Positions 11,923 through 19,292 of a stretch of 38,160 nucleotides of DNA are shown in pieces. Position numbers and translations under genes: made by a program. The number at the start of each line of letters is the position of its first letter. Positions within the stretch are counted from its first letter, which is position 1. The notes beneath the pieces were generated by a model. It made no database searches, was not told where the DNA came from, and saw only the letters and a program-made list of their open reading frames with translations. Origin of the DNA: a virus; the IMG/VR virus record IMGVR_UViG_3300032173_000016, positions 1 through 38,160 of that record; one strand, given 5' to 3'.

Positions 11923-13325
11923 CCCAAGCCATGCTCCATCAGACCAAAGCCGCCGATAAACTCGATGGCCTCAAGGTCGGCCTGCTGCTCATGGAGATGG
12001 GCACGGGCAAGACGCGCACCTATCTCGACATCGCGCTGCGCAAGATGCGCGCGGGCAAGGCCAGCCGCGCCGTCATCCAGTGCCCGGTCGCGGGCAAGGA
12101 TCACATCGCCGACGAGGTGCTGAAGCACACTGGCCAAGCCGCTGTGGTGCATGGCGGCGACTACCGGCAGCCGCCTGGCGCGTTCAACATCATCGGCATC
12201 GAGAGCCAGTCCAGCAGCATCCGCGCGATGAACAAGCTGGCCGAGTTGTCGCAAGATGCCGTGGTTATCTGCGACGAATCGCAGCTCATCAAGAACCGCG
12301 ACACCAAGCGCACCAAGCACATCAAGCAGGCCACATACGGATCGCGCTACCGCTACCTGTCCAGCGGCCTCGCCATGCCGAACGGCATGGAAGACCTGTA
12401 CAGCCAATGTGAGTGGCTATCGCCGCTGGTGCTCGGCTACAACAGCTACAGCGAGTTCGCGCGCTGGCACTTGAAGCACGCGCTGGACGACCTCGGCATG
12501 CACGGGCAGGGGCGCATCACCGGGCGCTTTAACACCGATCTGATCGCGGCCAAGCTCGCGCCCTATTCGTTCGAGGCGCGCAAGGCGGACTGCCTCGATC
12601 TGCCGCCCAAGACCTACAACTACTACACCGCCGAACTCGGCGACGAAGCGCGCGAAGCCTACGACGATGCCAAGCGCCGCATCCTGCATGGCAAGAAAGC
12701 GTTCGAGGTGGACGATGCCACCATCTACCGGCTGTTCACCGCGCTGCAACTCATCAGCTCCGGCGTGGCGCCGGAATGGCTGTACGACAAGGACAAGGGC
12801 GAGCGCCCGCCGACGCTGTCCAACGCCAAACTGCCGCTGCTACGCACCGTGCTGGGCAACACCAGCGGCAAGCGCGTGGTGTGGTGCAAATACCGCGCCG
12901 AGGCGGATCAGGCCGAACAAACACTGATCGCGGCGGGCATCCGCTACGAGCGCATCGACGGCAAGGTGAAGCCAGCCGAGCGACGTGTGCGCCTGCGTCG
13001 CTGGAAGGAAGAATCCGATGTGCTGATCAGCACCATCCAGGTGGGCGGAATGGTACATGACTGGGGCTTCGCCGACTACGCCATCTACCTGAGCAACAGC
13101 TTCGACTACATGCTGCGCGCGCAAAGCGAAGACCGCACCCACCGCGCGATGATGACCGGCAAGGCTCACTACATAGACCTGCGCGCCGACTGCGGCATCG
13201 AGAAGCGCATCAGCCGTTCGTTGGGGCACAAGGAACACGCGCTCAAGGCGTTTCAGGACAAGATCAGGCAGTTACGGATGCAGCAGAACAAGGATGCTAT
13301 TGTGCTGGAATTGGAGGCGCTATGA
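11916..13325 (+). CDS. SNF2-type DEAD/DEAH-like helicase
   Basis: The 469-residue superfamily 2 ATPase has Walker A GTGKT at residues 29-33, a Walker B variant CDESQ (Asp120), SGLAMPNGMEDLYSQ (motif III region), and a C-terminal half with ISTIQVGGMVHDWGFADYAI and QSEDRTHR (motifs V and VI). This layout matches the SNF2-like helicases of phages, which translocate on double-stranded DNA. I chose the ATG at 11916 because it overlaps the previous stop; the ATG at 11847 lies inside that gene. It overlaps the IbrA-like gene by ATGA. The role may be replication, recombination or remodelling linked to the next two gene products. Confidence 0.8.
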   Translation: MLTQAMLHQTKAADKLDGLKVGLLLMEMGTGKTRTYLDIALRKMRAGKASRAVIQCPVAGKDHIADEVLKHTGQAAVVHGGDYRQPPGAFNIIGIESQSSSIRAMNKLAELSQDAVVICDESQLIKNRDTKRTKHIKQATYGSRYRYLSSGLAMPNGMEDLYSQCEWLSPLVLGYNSYSEFARWHLKHALDDLGMHGQGRITGRFNTDLIAAKLAPYSFEARKADCLDLPPKTYNYYTAELGDEAREAYDDAKRRILHGKKAFEVDDATIYRLFTALQLISSGVAPEWLYDKDKGERPPTLSNAKLPLLRTVLGNTSGKRVVWCKYRAEADQAEQTLIAAGIRYERIDGKVKPAERRVRLRRWKEESDVLISTIQVGGMVHDWGFADYAIYLSNSFDYMLRAQSEDRTHRAMMTGKAHYIDLRADCGIEKRISRSLGHKEHALKAFQDKIRQLRMQQNKDAIVLELEAL

Positions 13326-14605
13326 ATGTGCATGAAGCCGCGTTGCGGCGGCTTGATTACATCTTCAATGAGTTCGACAACGTGTATGTGTCGCTGAGCG
13401 GTGGTAAGGATAGTGGTGTACTGTTGAACCTTGTGCTCGACTACATGCGCACCAACGGCATCAAGCGCAAGGTAGGCGTATTCTTCGTTGATCTCGAAGC
13501 CTTCTATAAGTCCACCATCGAATTCATCGAGCGGATGATCCTTGACAACAGCGACCTGATCGATCCGTACTGGGTATGCCTGCCCATGCTATCTATAAAC
13601 TCGGTATCCATGTACGAGCCGTGGTGGATGTTCTGGGAAGAAGCTAAACGTGACAAGTGGGTGCGCACCATGCCGGCGCATCCATTCATCATCAACAGCG
13701 AAAATAATCCGTTCGAGTTCTGGCGAGAACGCATGACGTTCGAGGAGTTCATCGAACACTTCGGCAAATGGTACGCACAGAAGCACGGAGGACGAACGGC
13801 CTGCCTGGTAGGAATTCGTACACAGGAGAGTCTGAACCGCTGGCGCGCCCTTAACCGTGAAGACAAGGGAATGTGGAAGGGCTGCGCTTACTCGACCAAA
13901 AAAGCGGATGACGTGTTCAACTTTTACCCAATCCATGATTGGCTGGTTGAAGATATCTGGACGTACAACGGGAAATTCCAGAAGCCATACAATCGAGCTT
14001 ACGACCTGTTTCATCAGGCGGGCGTACTATTGAGTAAGATGCGTATCTGCGAGCCATTCGGGGACGAACAGAAGGCTGGGCTTAACCTGTTCCGGTTCGT
14101 CGAACCGGAAACATGGGCGCGGGTTGCTGATCGTGTAAGCGGTGCGAATTTTGGAAATATTTATTGCGGAACGAAAGCGATGGGCATGAAATATTTTCCA
14201 CTACCAAAAGGCCACACTTGGAAAAGCTATTGTAAATTTCTGCTGAAAACGCTTCCCGATGATACCCGCAAGACTTACTTGCGCCGGTTCGTCAAGTTCA
14301 TCAAATATTGGCATCGCGAGGGAACGCCGACGATAGATGAGCATATCAATGCGCTACCGCAGGACGCTATCATCAATACCGGGCAATTCAGCGTGCGCGG
14401 CAAGGGTGACAAGCATGTGGTGCGGTTCAAACGCATTCTGGATGAGCTGCCCGGACTTGATACTAAAGCCGACTTCCCGACATGGAAGCGGATGTGCCTG
14501 ACGATCCTAAAGAACGACATCACCTGCAAGAGCTTGCATTTCGGCCTGACCAAGTATGAATTGGACAAGCGCGCAACAACGATTCGCAAATATCAATCCT
14601 ATTGA
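13322..14605 (+). CDS. IbrA-like PAPS-reductase-family protein (DUF3440)
   Basis: The 427-residue protein has the PP-loop SLSGGKDSGVLL at residues 24-35, used by PAPS-reductase and ATP-pyrophosphatase enzymes. It then has ACLVGIRTQESLNRWRA and a long C-terminal region typical of the IbrA/DUF3440 family. IbrA is encoded with IbrB in E. coli, where the pair affects expression of eib genes; the chemistry is not known. DndC, the sulfur-transfer protein of DNA phosphorothioation, belongs to the same superfamily, so nucleic-acid modification is possible but unproven. It overlaps the helicase gene and is followed after 7 bp by the ParB-domain gene. Confidence 0.8.
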   Translation: MNVHEAALRRLDYIFNEFDNVYVSLSGGKDSGVLLNLVLDYMRTNGIKRKVGVFFVDLEAFYKSTIEFIERMILDNSDLIDPYWVCLPMLSINSVSMYEPWWMFWEEAKRDKWVRTMPAHPFIINSENNPFEFWRERMTFEEFIEHFGKWYAQKHGGRTACLVGIRTQESLNRWRALNREDKGMWKGCAYSTKKADDVFNFYPIHDWLVEDIWTYNGKFQKPYNRAYDLFHQAGVLLSKMRICEPFGDEQKAGLNLFRFVEPETWARVADRVSGANFGNIYCGTKAMGMKYFPLPKGHTWKSYCKFLLKTLPDDTRKTYLRRFVKFIKYWHREGTPTIDEHINALPQDAIINTGQFSVRGKGDKHVVRFKRILDELPGLDTKADFPTWKRMCLTILKNDITCKSLHFGLTKYELDKRATTIRKYQSY

Positions 14606-14612
14606 GGAAATC

Positions 14613-15119
14613 ATGAATACAAGCCCGGTTTATAACGTGCAAGCAGTGCCCATCGAGAAGATCAGGGCGAACGCCTACAACCCGAACGCCGTCGCGCCGC
14701 CGGAAATGAAGTTGCTGGAGATCAGCATCTGGGAAGACGGCTACACCATGCCTATCGTGTGCTACTACCTACCGGACGAGGATGTGTATGAGATCGTGGA
14801 CGGCTACCACCGCTACACCGTGATGCTGACCAGCGTCCGCATCTACGAACGCGAACGCGGCATGATGCCTATCGTGGTGATAGACAAACCGATCAGCGAC
14901 CGCATGGCCTCCACCATCCGCCATAACCGCGCGCGCGGCACGCACAGCATCGACTTGATGGTAAACATCGTCGCCGAGCTAGTCGAGGCCGGAATGGGCG
15001 ATGCGTGGATCATGCGCCATATCGGCATGGACATGGACGAGCTGCTTCGTCTAAAACAGATCAGCGGGCTGGCGGCGCTATTCAAGGACAGACAATTTTC
15101 AACATCACATGAATTATGA
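14613..15119 (+). CDS. IbrB-like ParB-domain protein
   Basis: A GAGGAAA ribosome-binding site precedes this ATG; the earlier in-frame start would overlap the previous gene. The 168-residue protein has a ParB/Srx N-terminal domain: VQAVPIEKIRANAYNPN, then DGYTMPIVC, the DGYHRY box at residues 63-68, then the NRARGTHSIDLM motif. ParB-type folds bind CTP, ATP or DNA. Next to an IbrA-like protein this matches IbrB. The C-terminal part (MRHIGMDMDELLRLKQISGL) could be an HTH. It overlaps the next gene by ATGA. Expected partner: the IbrA-like protein. Confidence 0.8.
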   Translation: MNTSPVYNVQAVPIEKIRANAYNPNAVAPPEMKLLEISIWEDGYTMPIVCYYLPDEDVYEIVDGYHRYTVMLTSVRIYERERGMMPIVVIDKPISDRMASTIRHNRARGTHSIDLMVNIVAELVEAGMGDAWIMRHIGMDMDELLRLKQISGLAALFKDRQFSTSHEL

Positions 15120-15586
15120 ATAATCTGGAACTTCAAGCCCTGCGCCGCCTCCTGTTTTTTTCGGTACCGGAAGCGGCGCTACTCGTGGCTGCATCGGACG
15201 AGCGCATTGATGGAGTCCAGGAACGCACATGGCGGCGCTGGGAAGACGGCACGCTGATCGTGCCGGCGAACATTGCTGAGCGAATGCTGGCGTTGTGCAG
15301 CTGGCGCGATCAGGCATTGGATGCGGTGCGCGGCGCGATTTCCGATGCCAGCGCCAACCATGGCGAGCTTGACCTCGTGATGGTCTGGTATGAGTCTCTG
15401 GATGGATGGCTGACGCTGAACGGTCGGGAGCCAGTGCTGTGGAGGCCGCAGTGCTCGGTTATGGCCGAGGCCGTAGCAATGGGGGCGTGGCTGGTCAAGT
15501 TCGATTCGGTCAGCTATGCCAAGTGGCTGGGCAAGCAAACAGATTCGGAGCAAATGCGGGGAGCCTGGGCGTCTAAACAGACTTAA
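15116..15586 (+). CDS. YdiL-like (DUF1870) HTH protein
   Basis: The 156-residue protein begins MNNLELQALRRLLFFSVPEA, then ERTWRRWEDGTLIVPANIAERM. This is the HTH of the YdiL/DUF1870 family of predicted DNA-binding proteins. The rest (WYESLDGWLTLNGREP, then AVAMGAWLVKFDSVSYAKWLG) also fits that family. It is the last gene of the cargo operon and lies directly before the putative attP. It could regulate the operon promoter, whose spacer holds a palindrome; that link is speculation. No other DNA-binding protein is encoded in the operon. Confidence 0.65.
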   Translation: MNNLELQALRRLLFFSVPEAALLVAASDERIDGVQERTWRRWEDGTLIVPANIAERMLALCSWRDQALDAVRGAISDASANHGELDLVMVWYESLDGWLTLNGREPVLWRPQCSVMAEAVAMGAWLVKFDSVSYAKWLGKQTDSEQMRGAWASKQT

Positions 15587-15702
15587 ATTGCGTTCCGCAA
15601 AAATCCACACCCCCCACGTAGATAGGGGCTTACAAGGGTGCGATTTTTAAGTTTTGCGGAACGGAAACTAGCCTGAAGCCCGCGCCAATACTAGAAATCT
15701 AT

Positions 15703-15765
15703 GCTGGACTTAAAATCCGTCGGCTTGAAAAGGCCGTACCGGTTCAATTCCGGTCTCGGGCACCA
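15703..15765 (+). other. tRNA-Leu(UAA) 3' fragment, likely att core
   Basis: From the anticodon region (CTTAAAA loop, anticodon TAA at 15711-15713) through the variable arm, the T arm (GGTTCAATTCC) and CTCGGGCACCA, the sequence matches a tRNA-Leu. The 5' part does not: no D arm with GG is present, and the anticodon stem has a C-T mismatch. So it is not a functional tRNA gene. It is the sort of 3' segment a phage carries to restore the host tRNA on integration. Confidence 0.75.
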
Positions 15766-15770
15766 TATAG

Positions 15771-15806
15771 AATAAGGCTTGCAGCGATGCAAGCCTTATT
15801 ATTTTT
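15771..15806 (+). terminator. Rho-independent terminator after the tRNA fragment
   Basis: A perfect 13-bp stem (AATAAGGCTTGCA with TGCAAGCCTTATT) and a GCGA loop are followed by ATTTTT. It would end transcripts from the cargo operon. On integration it would lie just downstream of the restored tRNA-Leu. Its symmetry also allows some termination from the other side. Confidence 0.85.
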
Positions 15807-15861
15807 GGCACCAGTTTGTTCCGCAATCATCGATTTGTTCCGCAATTCAAATTTTTTGGAC

Positions 15862-15900
15862 GAAAAAAAAGAGCCGGCCCGCGCCAATAGCACGAGCCGG
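15862..15900 (-). terminator. Terminator of the leftward late operon
   Basis: On the minus strand CCGGCTCG and CGGGCCGG form an imperfect hairpin (one mismatch), followed by CTCTTTTTTTT. It is the first terminator met by leftward transcription after the spanin genes. Confidence 0.65.
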
Positions 15901-15930
15901 ACATCTTGTTTGAGACTAACGCTCTGATGA

Positions 15931-16092
15931 GTTACTTACCTTGCTGCCGATCTCAAGCACCTCGATGCCACACTCAAACTATTTGCGCCGGAGATCGACC
16001 TGCGCACTCTCGGTTCAAAGCGCGTGCGCAAATCCGGCATGGGCGGACTCTCAAGAGACAGAAGACGGGATTTAAGCTGCTTTGAGTTTTGA
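15931..16092 (+). pseudogene. Recombinase-like C-terminal remnant
   Basis: After two stop codons, a 53-codon frame reads YLAADLKHLDATLKLFAPEI, then DLRTLGSKRVRKSGMG. This resembles the C-terminal part of recombinase/resolvase-family proteins with a D-x-x-H-x-D-A-x-x-x-L-F pattern. No start codon or catalytic domain is present. It is probably a leftover of a gene cut by past recombination at this site. The family match is from memory and weak. Confidence 0.35.
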
Positions 16093-16105
16093 TGGATTGG
16101 CAACG

Positions 16106-16234
16106 TCAGGGATAATAAGTTTTTTGCCCATCAAGCAAATCGTTCTCTTCAAAAACCAGCTTGATGAAATTTGTCAGCTTGGCTTTCCCGCCTGGATACC
16201 GCAATGGTGTGTTGAATTGCATGCCGTTCTCCAT
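16106..16234 (-). pseudogene. Truncated DNA adenine methylase (D12 class) N-terminus
   Basis: A 42-codon frame reads MENGMQFNTPLRYPGGKAKL, then TNFIKLVFEENDLLDG. This is the start of D12-class N6-adenine methyltransferases, including the SAM-binding YPGGK segment. In full-length enzymes the next residues would be of the YVEPYAGG type; here the frame changes to QKTYYP and stops. Everything catalytic is missing. It faces the recombinase-like remnant tail to tail, leaving only 13 bp between them. Confidence 0.6.
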
Positions 16235-16265
16235 AGCCTATGAAGCGATGTTAGCAATTTAACTC

Positions 16266-16640
16266 TTATCTGTCCAGCACTATATTTGCATCATTTTTCA
16301 TTGGCCTTTTCATATGTATAGGCCCGATGTTGATTGGATCGGCGTTGACCCAATCCTGCAGCTCAGTTAGCCGATCGACGCAGCCGCGATATTGCTGGGC
16401 GGCATTGACGTAGCCTTTGAAGATGCCGCCCAGCGTCGGGTCGGTCTGATGCGGCAGCGGATAGAGGCGCACCATGTCGGCTGCCGGCGGATGACGGTCG
16501 ACGTGCTCAACCAGTGTCGCTGTACCGCAGCCAGCGAGCGAAAAGACGATCCCCAGGAACAGCCAAAGCAGAACAATGCGCACCCACGTTGGAATGTCGT
16601 TAGACGTGAGGGACGTTATCAGGTCATTTTCCTTTAGCAT
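16266..16640 (-). CDS. Outer-membrane spanin-like lipoprotein (Rz1-like)
   Basis: The 124-residue protein has an N-terminal hydrophobic segment (VRIVLLWLFLGIVFS) ending in a lipobox LAGC, with cysteine at about residue 38. The remainder is soluble and has prolines early (HPPAADMVRLYPLPHQ), as is common in o-spanins. It overlaps the preceding i-spanin-like gene by 17 bp, the usual Rz/Rz1 arrangement. After release of the lytic enzyme, the pair would fuse the inner and outer membranes. The sequence before the signal segment is rather long. It is the last gene of the leftward late operon. Confidence 0.65.
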   Translation of the reverse strand: MLKENDLITSLTSNDIPTWVRIVLLWLFLGIVFSLAGCGTATLVEHVDRHPPAADMVRLYPLPHQTDPTLGGIFKGYVNAAQQYRGCVDRLTELQDWVNADPINIGPIHMKRPMKNDANIVLDR

Positions 16641-16959
16641 CGATGCCTCCTATAGCCTGATTAAGCATATCCAGATCGTCCGGCTTGAGCTGGCAGGTGT
16701 GGTAGTCCGGTGCAGCAGCCGCCAAGGCAACTTGCTGGATGATGACGCGGTCGTGCGTCTCCATTTGCGCGCGCTTGGTCTCATGCACCTGCGCCGACTT
16801 TGCATCTGTGGCGTTCTGCAGGTTGCCCTGCTTCACTTCCTGTTTTTCCACCTTCAATGTGGCAGCTGCATCTGCATTGCCTTTCAGATGCCAACCCACC
16901 CCCAAACCTGTCACGAACATGCACGCCAGGAGAAGTAATTTAATCGCGAGCTCTTCCAT
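16624..16959 (-). CDS. Inner-membrane spanin-like protein (Rz-like)
   Basis: The 111-residue protein starts MEELAIKLLLLACMFVTGLG, a single N-terminal membrane anchor. A long charged helix follows, rich in Ala, Lys, Glu and Gln (ADAAATLKVEKQEVKQGNLQ), giving coiled-coil potential, the layout of an i-spanin. I chose the inner ATG rather than the upstream one at 17283, because the upstream part is a Gly/Arg-rich shadow of the holin gene. It is just downstream of the holin gene and overlaps the Rz1-like gene, completing the lysis cassette. Confidence 0.7.
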   Translation of the reverse strand: MEELAIKLLLLACMFVTGLGVGWHLKGNADAAATLKVEKQEVKQGNLQNATDAKSAQVHETKRAQMETHDRVIIQQVALAAAAPDYHTCQLKPDDLDMLNQAIGGIDAKGK

Positions 16960-16961
16960 GG

Positions 16962-17240
16962 CTATTTGTCCGCGATGCGGCCGGAGGTCTTGAAGCGCAA
17001 GATCACGTTGATGACGTTGAACGCCATCGTGACCAGCGTCAACACCTTCGGGCTCAGCAAGCCATCCAGCTGCGGCAATGCTGCTTGTGCCTGTGCCATG
17101 ACATCCGGGTTCGCCATCAGATAAAGCCATGCACCGCCGAGGCTGGCGCTGATCGCGTTGATCACCACCGTCCAGGACTTGTACGCCTTGGCCGCATCTT
17201 CCCGGATACGTTTCAACAGGTCTTGCATCCATGCTTTCAT
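16962..17240 (-). CDS. Holin-like small membrane protein
   Basis: The 92-residue protein has an amphipathic, basic N-terminus (MKAWMQDLLKRIREDAAKAY). Two hydrophobic helices follow at about residues 22-44 and 65-82, separated by a polar loop with LDGLLSPK. The size and two-helix layout fit a class II-type holin, and phage proteins of this look are often annotated as holins. It is next to the endolysin gene. It would control the time of lysis by permeabilising the inner membrane. Two other membrane proteins in the cassette could share this role. Confidence 0.65.
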   Translation of the reverse strand: MKAWMQDLLKRIREDAAKAYKSWTVVINAISASLGGAWLYLMANPDVMAQAQAALPQLDGLLSPKVLTLVTMAFNVINVILRFKTSGRIADK

Positions 17241-17254
17241 AAATTGCCCTCCAG

Positions 17255-17863
17255 TTAAGCCAGCACAGTGCTGGCTTTTTCATTCAATGCGACGCGCTCA
17301 TCCAGGCCGTTGAAGCCCCCGTTGATCGCGTGAGTGATGCCGTGGATGTCGCCGGCATCGGCCATAGCGTTGCAGCCGTGCGAATCCCAGTACCATGCGG
17401 CGGAAAGCGCAGCATAGTCACGCGTCGTCAATAGATCCGGGTTTTTCACCAGATCGATGCCGAGCGCGTTGCCGGCTGCTGCATAATTGTTATGAAAGGT
17501 GATCTGGATCAGGCCACGACCGCGATACTTCCAACCGTCGCCGCTCGCTTCGTTGCCATTGCCGAAGCGGTTGGCATAAACGCGGCAGGCGATGGCCTCA
17601 GGCTTGCGTGCAAACGGCTTCGCATCGTCTTCCGAGAAGTGCTTCGGGAAGATGGAAAGCAGCCCGCTATAGGAATAGTTCAGGTTCTCACTCACGCGGC
17701 TCAGCATCGCCGACTCGTGGCCAACCTGCGCCAGGAACGCTGCCTCGCGCTTGGGCGTGTTGATGTCGTAGCGCGCCATGGCCTTATTCAACGAATCAAC
17801 CCATTGCTGGGCGCGTGCAAATTGAATGCCGAAGATATCGGACAGCTGCTGTGCGGTGATCAT
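17255..17863 (-). CDS. GH19-family endolysin
   Basis: The 202-residue protein matches the glycoside hydrolase 19 type of phage endolysin. Motifs are FLAQVGHESAML with the likely catalytic Glu50, RVSENLNYSYSGLL with Glu59, the YRGRGLIQITFHNNY segment of the active-site cleft, and a final NGGFNGLDERV. It has no signal peptide, so it needs a holin. It would cleave glycan strands of peptidoglycan. Its start overlaps the stop of the membrane-protein gene upstream (ATGA). Length is normal for the family. Confidence 0.9.
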   Translation of the reverse strand: MITAQQLSDIFGIQFARAQQWVDSLNKAMARYDINTPKREAAFLAQVGHESAMLSRVSENLNYSYSGLLSIFPKHFSEDDAKPFARKPEAIACRVYANRFGNGNEASGDGWKYRGRGLIQITFHNNYAAAGNALGIDLVKNPDLLTTRDYAALSAAWYWDSHGCNAMADAGDIHGITHAINGGFNGLDERVALNEKASTVLA

Positions 17864-18114
17864 GAGTTACTCCTACGGTCAAAAATCATCCAGCCCGCAA
17901 AGCCGATCAGCAGCATCGCCGGCGCCTGGTCCCAGCCAAATAAAATACCCACGGAACCGCCCGCTGTGAGCGCGATCGAGATCGAGAAGCCGCCGAACAT
18001 ATAAGAATGGCCGAACCACATCTTGCGGTTGAGGTGCGCCACCAGGTTGATGCAGCGCATCATCACAACGATGGTTGAGGCCAGCACTAGGATCGTCACA
18101 AAGATATTCATCAT
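17860..18114 (-). CDS. Small membrane protein of lysis cassette
   Basis: The 84-residue protein has three hydrophobic segments: an N-terminal FVTILVLASTIVVMM, a middle SYMFGGFSISIALTAGG, and a C-terminal AMLLIGFAGWMIF. It lies between a putative holin gene and the endolysin, overlapping both by ATGA-type junctions. A holin, antiholin or pinholin function is possible from position and topology. No charge-rich cytoplasmic domain is present apart from the last few residues (DRRSNS). I do not recognise a specific family. Confidence 0.6.
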   Translation of the reverse strand: MMNIFVTILVLASTIVVMMRCINLVAHLNRKMWFGHSYMFGGFSISIALTAGGSVGILFGWDQAPAMLLIGFAGWMIFDRRSNS

Positions 18115-18476
18115 GATTGACCTCCTGCCTTGCGGCCGAATGCCCTGATCGCGATCGGGACAGCAGTGGGAGCCAGCGATCCGATGATCAAAGCCATGGT
18201 CACTCGCAAAGAGTCAGAGCTGCCTATTCCCGTGACTGTTGCGGTAACCAATTCCGCCGCAACTGGGGAACCATAGCCGGACAGCAATGCGGAAAAGATT
18301 ACCGCCGCCGTCGCCTTGGTCTTGTTGTCGATCGTATCCAGCCAGATCGACACCAGGATCGCAGCCGCAAGACCCGCCGCCAACGCATCTACCTGCGCAC
18401 CCAGCAGCAGAGTGACGGAGCTGAGCGCCGCCCCCTGTGCCGCCCCTGCTGCTACCGTCAAATGCGGCTCTGCCAT
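18111..18476 (-). CDS. Putative holin (hydrophobic, Ala-rich)
   Basis: The start at 18476 is preceded by AGGAG; an in-frame ATG eight codons earlier has no such site. The 121-residue protein opens MAEPHLTVAAGAAQGAALSS and has about four hydrophobic stretches separated by short polar loops (IDNKTKATA). It resembles a family annotated as putative phage holins in phages with Mu-like tails. It is the first gene of the lysis cassette, just after a terminator. Which of the three membrane proteins is the true holin is not decidable here. Confidence 0.6.
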   Translation of the reverse strand: MAEPHLTVAAGAAQGAALSSVTLLLGAQVDALAAGLAAAILVSIWLDTIDNKTKATAAVIFSALLSGYGSPVAAELVTATVTGIGSSDSLRVTMALIIGSLAPTAVPIAIRAFGRKAGGQS

Positions 18477-18501
18477 GTCATCTCCTATGTTTTCAGGCAA
18501 T

Positions 18502-18524
18502 AAAAAACCCGCTCAAGGCGGGTT
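18502..18524 (-). terminator. Terminator between tail and lysis genes
   Basis: On the minus strand AACCCGC and GCGGGTT pair around CTTGA, followed by TTTTT. Transcripts from the tail genes would partly end here. An almost identical element lies at 29758-29785. Confidence 0.75.
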
Positions 18525-18548
18525 GATGGTTGGTGATGTTGTTATTGG

Positions 18549-18881
18549 TTATTGCTTCAAAGCCGCACAGTGATTCGGCTGAATGACGTTCAGCACCCGG
18601 CAGACACTTCGCGCCCATCGTCCACGGAAGGTCGTGTCATTTACCAGCGAATTGCAAAGCTCAGTGACGGTGATGGTTTTGACGGATGGCGGAATTTGGA
18701 ACAGAGCCCAAAAGATCGTGCAGCGCACGGCCACATCGGCGAACCAGAACAGTGCCAGCGGACATAGGATCACCTTCCACTTGGTGTCTAGCTGGCGCCA
18801 TACCGGCTTCAATGCCGAATAGCACAGGAAGCCGATCACGAGCGCGTAGAATTCAGACAGAAGAAATAGAATAATTTTCAT
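18549..18881 (-). CDS. Membrane protein after tail fibre genes
   Basis: The 110-residue protein has two hydrophobic segments: MKIILFLLSEFYALVIGFLC at the N-terminus and KVILCPLALFWFADVAVRCT in the middle. Its C-terminal soluble tail has three cysteines. The ORF extends 22 codons further upstream, but that part overlaps the preceding gene, so I chose the inner ATG. It has a weak ribosome-binding site. It lies between the tail fibre genes and the terminator, where phages often carry morons or superinfection-exclusion proteins; that role is only a possibility. Confidence 0.55.
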   Translation of the reverse strand: MKIILFLLSEFYALVIGFLCYSALKPVWRQLDTKWKVILCPLALFWFADVAVRCTIFWALFQIPPSVKTITVTELCNSLVNDTTFRGRWARSVCRVLNVIQPNHCAALKQ

Positions 18882-18885
18882 ATCA

Positions 18886-19281
18886 TCACCACGGGGCAGC
18901 CGGAAGAAGCGGTTGGAGTTGTGCCCATGTTGTCGAGGGCGTTGCACTTGTGGCGTTCATGAAACAGTAACCCCATACGGCATCGCGCCATGAGTTCATG
19001 GCTACCGCATCTGCCTTCCAAGTGGCGTTGGAACTATTCAGATAACTAAGGCATGAAGCGGCGCTATCGTACCCTTTGGCCGTGGCCTTGGAGTCGATAT
19101 ACGCTTGTACGTCTGTATCCAGCACGGCTTGCACTTGCGCTTGAGTCAAGGATGGATTCTGTATTGCCTGAACCTGAGCCGCTGTCGCTTGAGTCATTCC
19201 TTTAGGCCATGAAGGCAGGGTCAGAGCGTCCCCGTTCATGTCATCATGTAAATAGCCATTTATATCAATCCAGAGTGTCAT
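18886..19281 (-). CDS. Tail fibre assembly-like protein
   Basis: The 131-residue protein has an N-terminal YLHDDMNGDALTLPSWPKG, then a helical part with KGYDSAASCLSYLNSSNATW followed by VAMNSWRDAVWGYCF. This resembles the C-terminal part of tail-fibre assembly or DUF4376-type proteins (K/R-GYD and WRDAVW phrases). It directly follows the tail fibre gene, the usual place for a fibre chaperone. It may help trimerise the fibre or be a minor component of it. There is no signal peptide. Confidence 0.6.
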   Translation of the reverse strand: MTLWIDINGYLHDDMNGDALTLPSWPKGMTQATAAQVQAIQNPSLTQAQVQAVLDTDVQAYIDSKATAKGYDSAASCLSYLNSSNATWKADAVAMNSWRDAVWGYCFMNATSATPSTTWAQLQPLLPAAPW

Positions 19282-19292
19282 TTTAATTTCCT

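Larger units (their letters stand above)
15592..15845. other. attP: Putative attP with arm-type repeats
   Basis: Four copies of GTTCCGCAA lie around the tRNA-Leu fragment: 15592-15600 and 15654-15662 (inverted) on the left, 15818-15826 and 15837-15845 (direct, 19 bp apart) on the right. The left pair extends to an 11-bp inverted repeat (GTTCCGCAAAA). A tRNA 3' end flanked by short repeats is the layout expected of a tyrosine-integrase attP, with the repeats as arm-binding sites. The integrase gene is 4.7 kb away. The repeats are seen directly; their role is inferred. Confidence 0.6.

Noticed and set aside
15679-15766. A complete functional tRNA-Leu gene
   Set aside because: The 3' part fits, but the 5' part has no D arm with GG and the anticodon stem is mismatched. 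The CCCGCGCCAATA at its start also occurs at 15878-15889, so the apparent acceptor half is part of an unrelated repeat.
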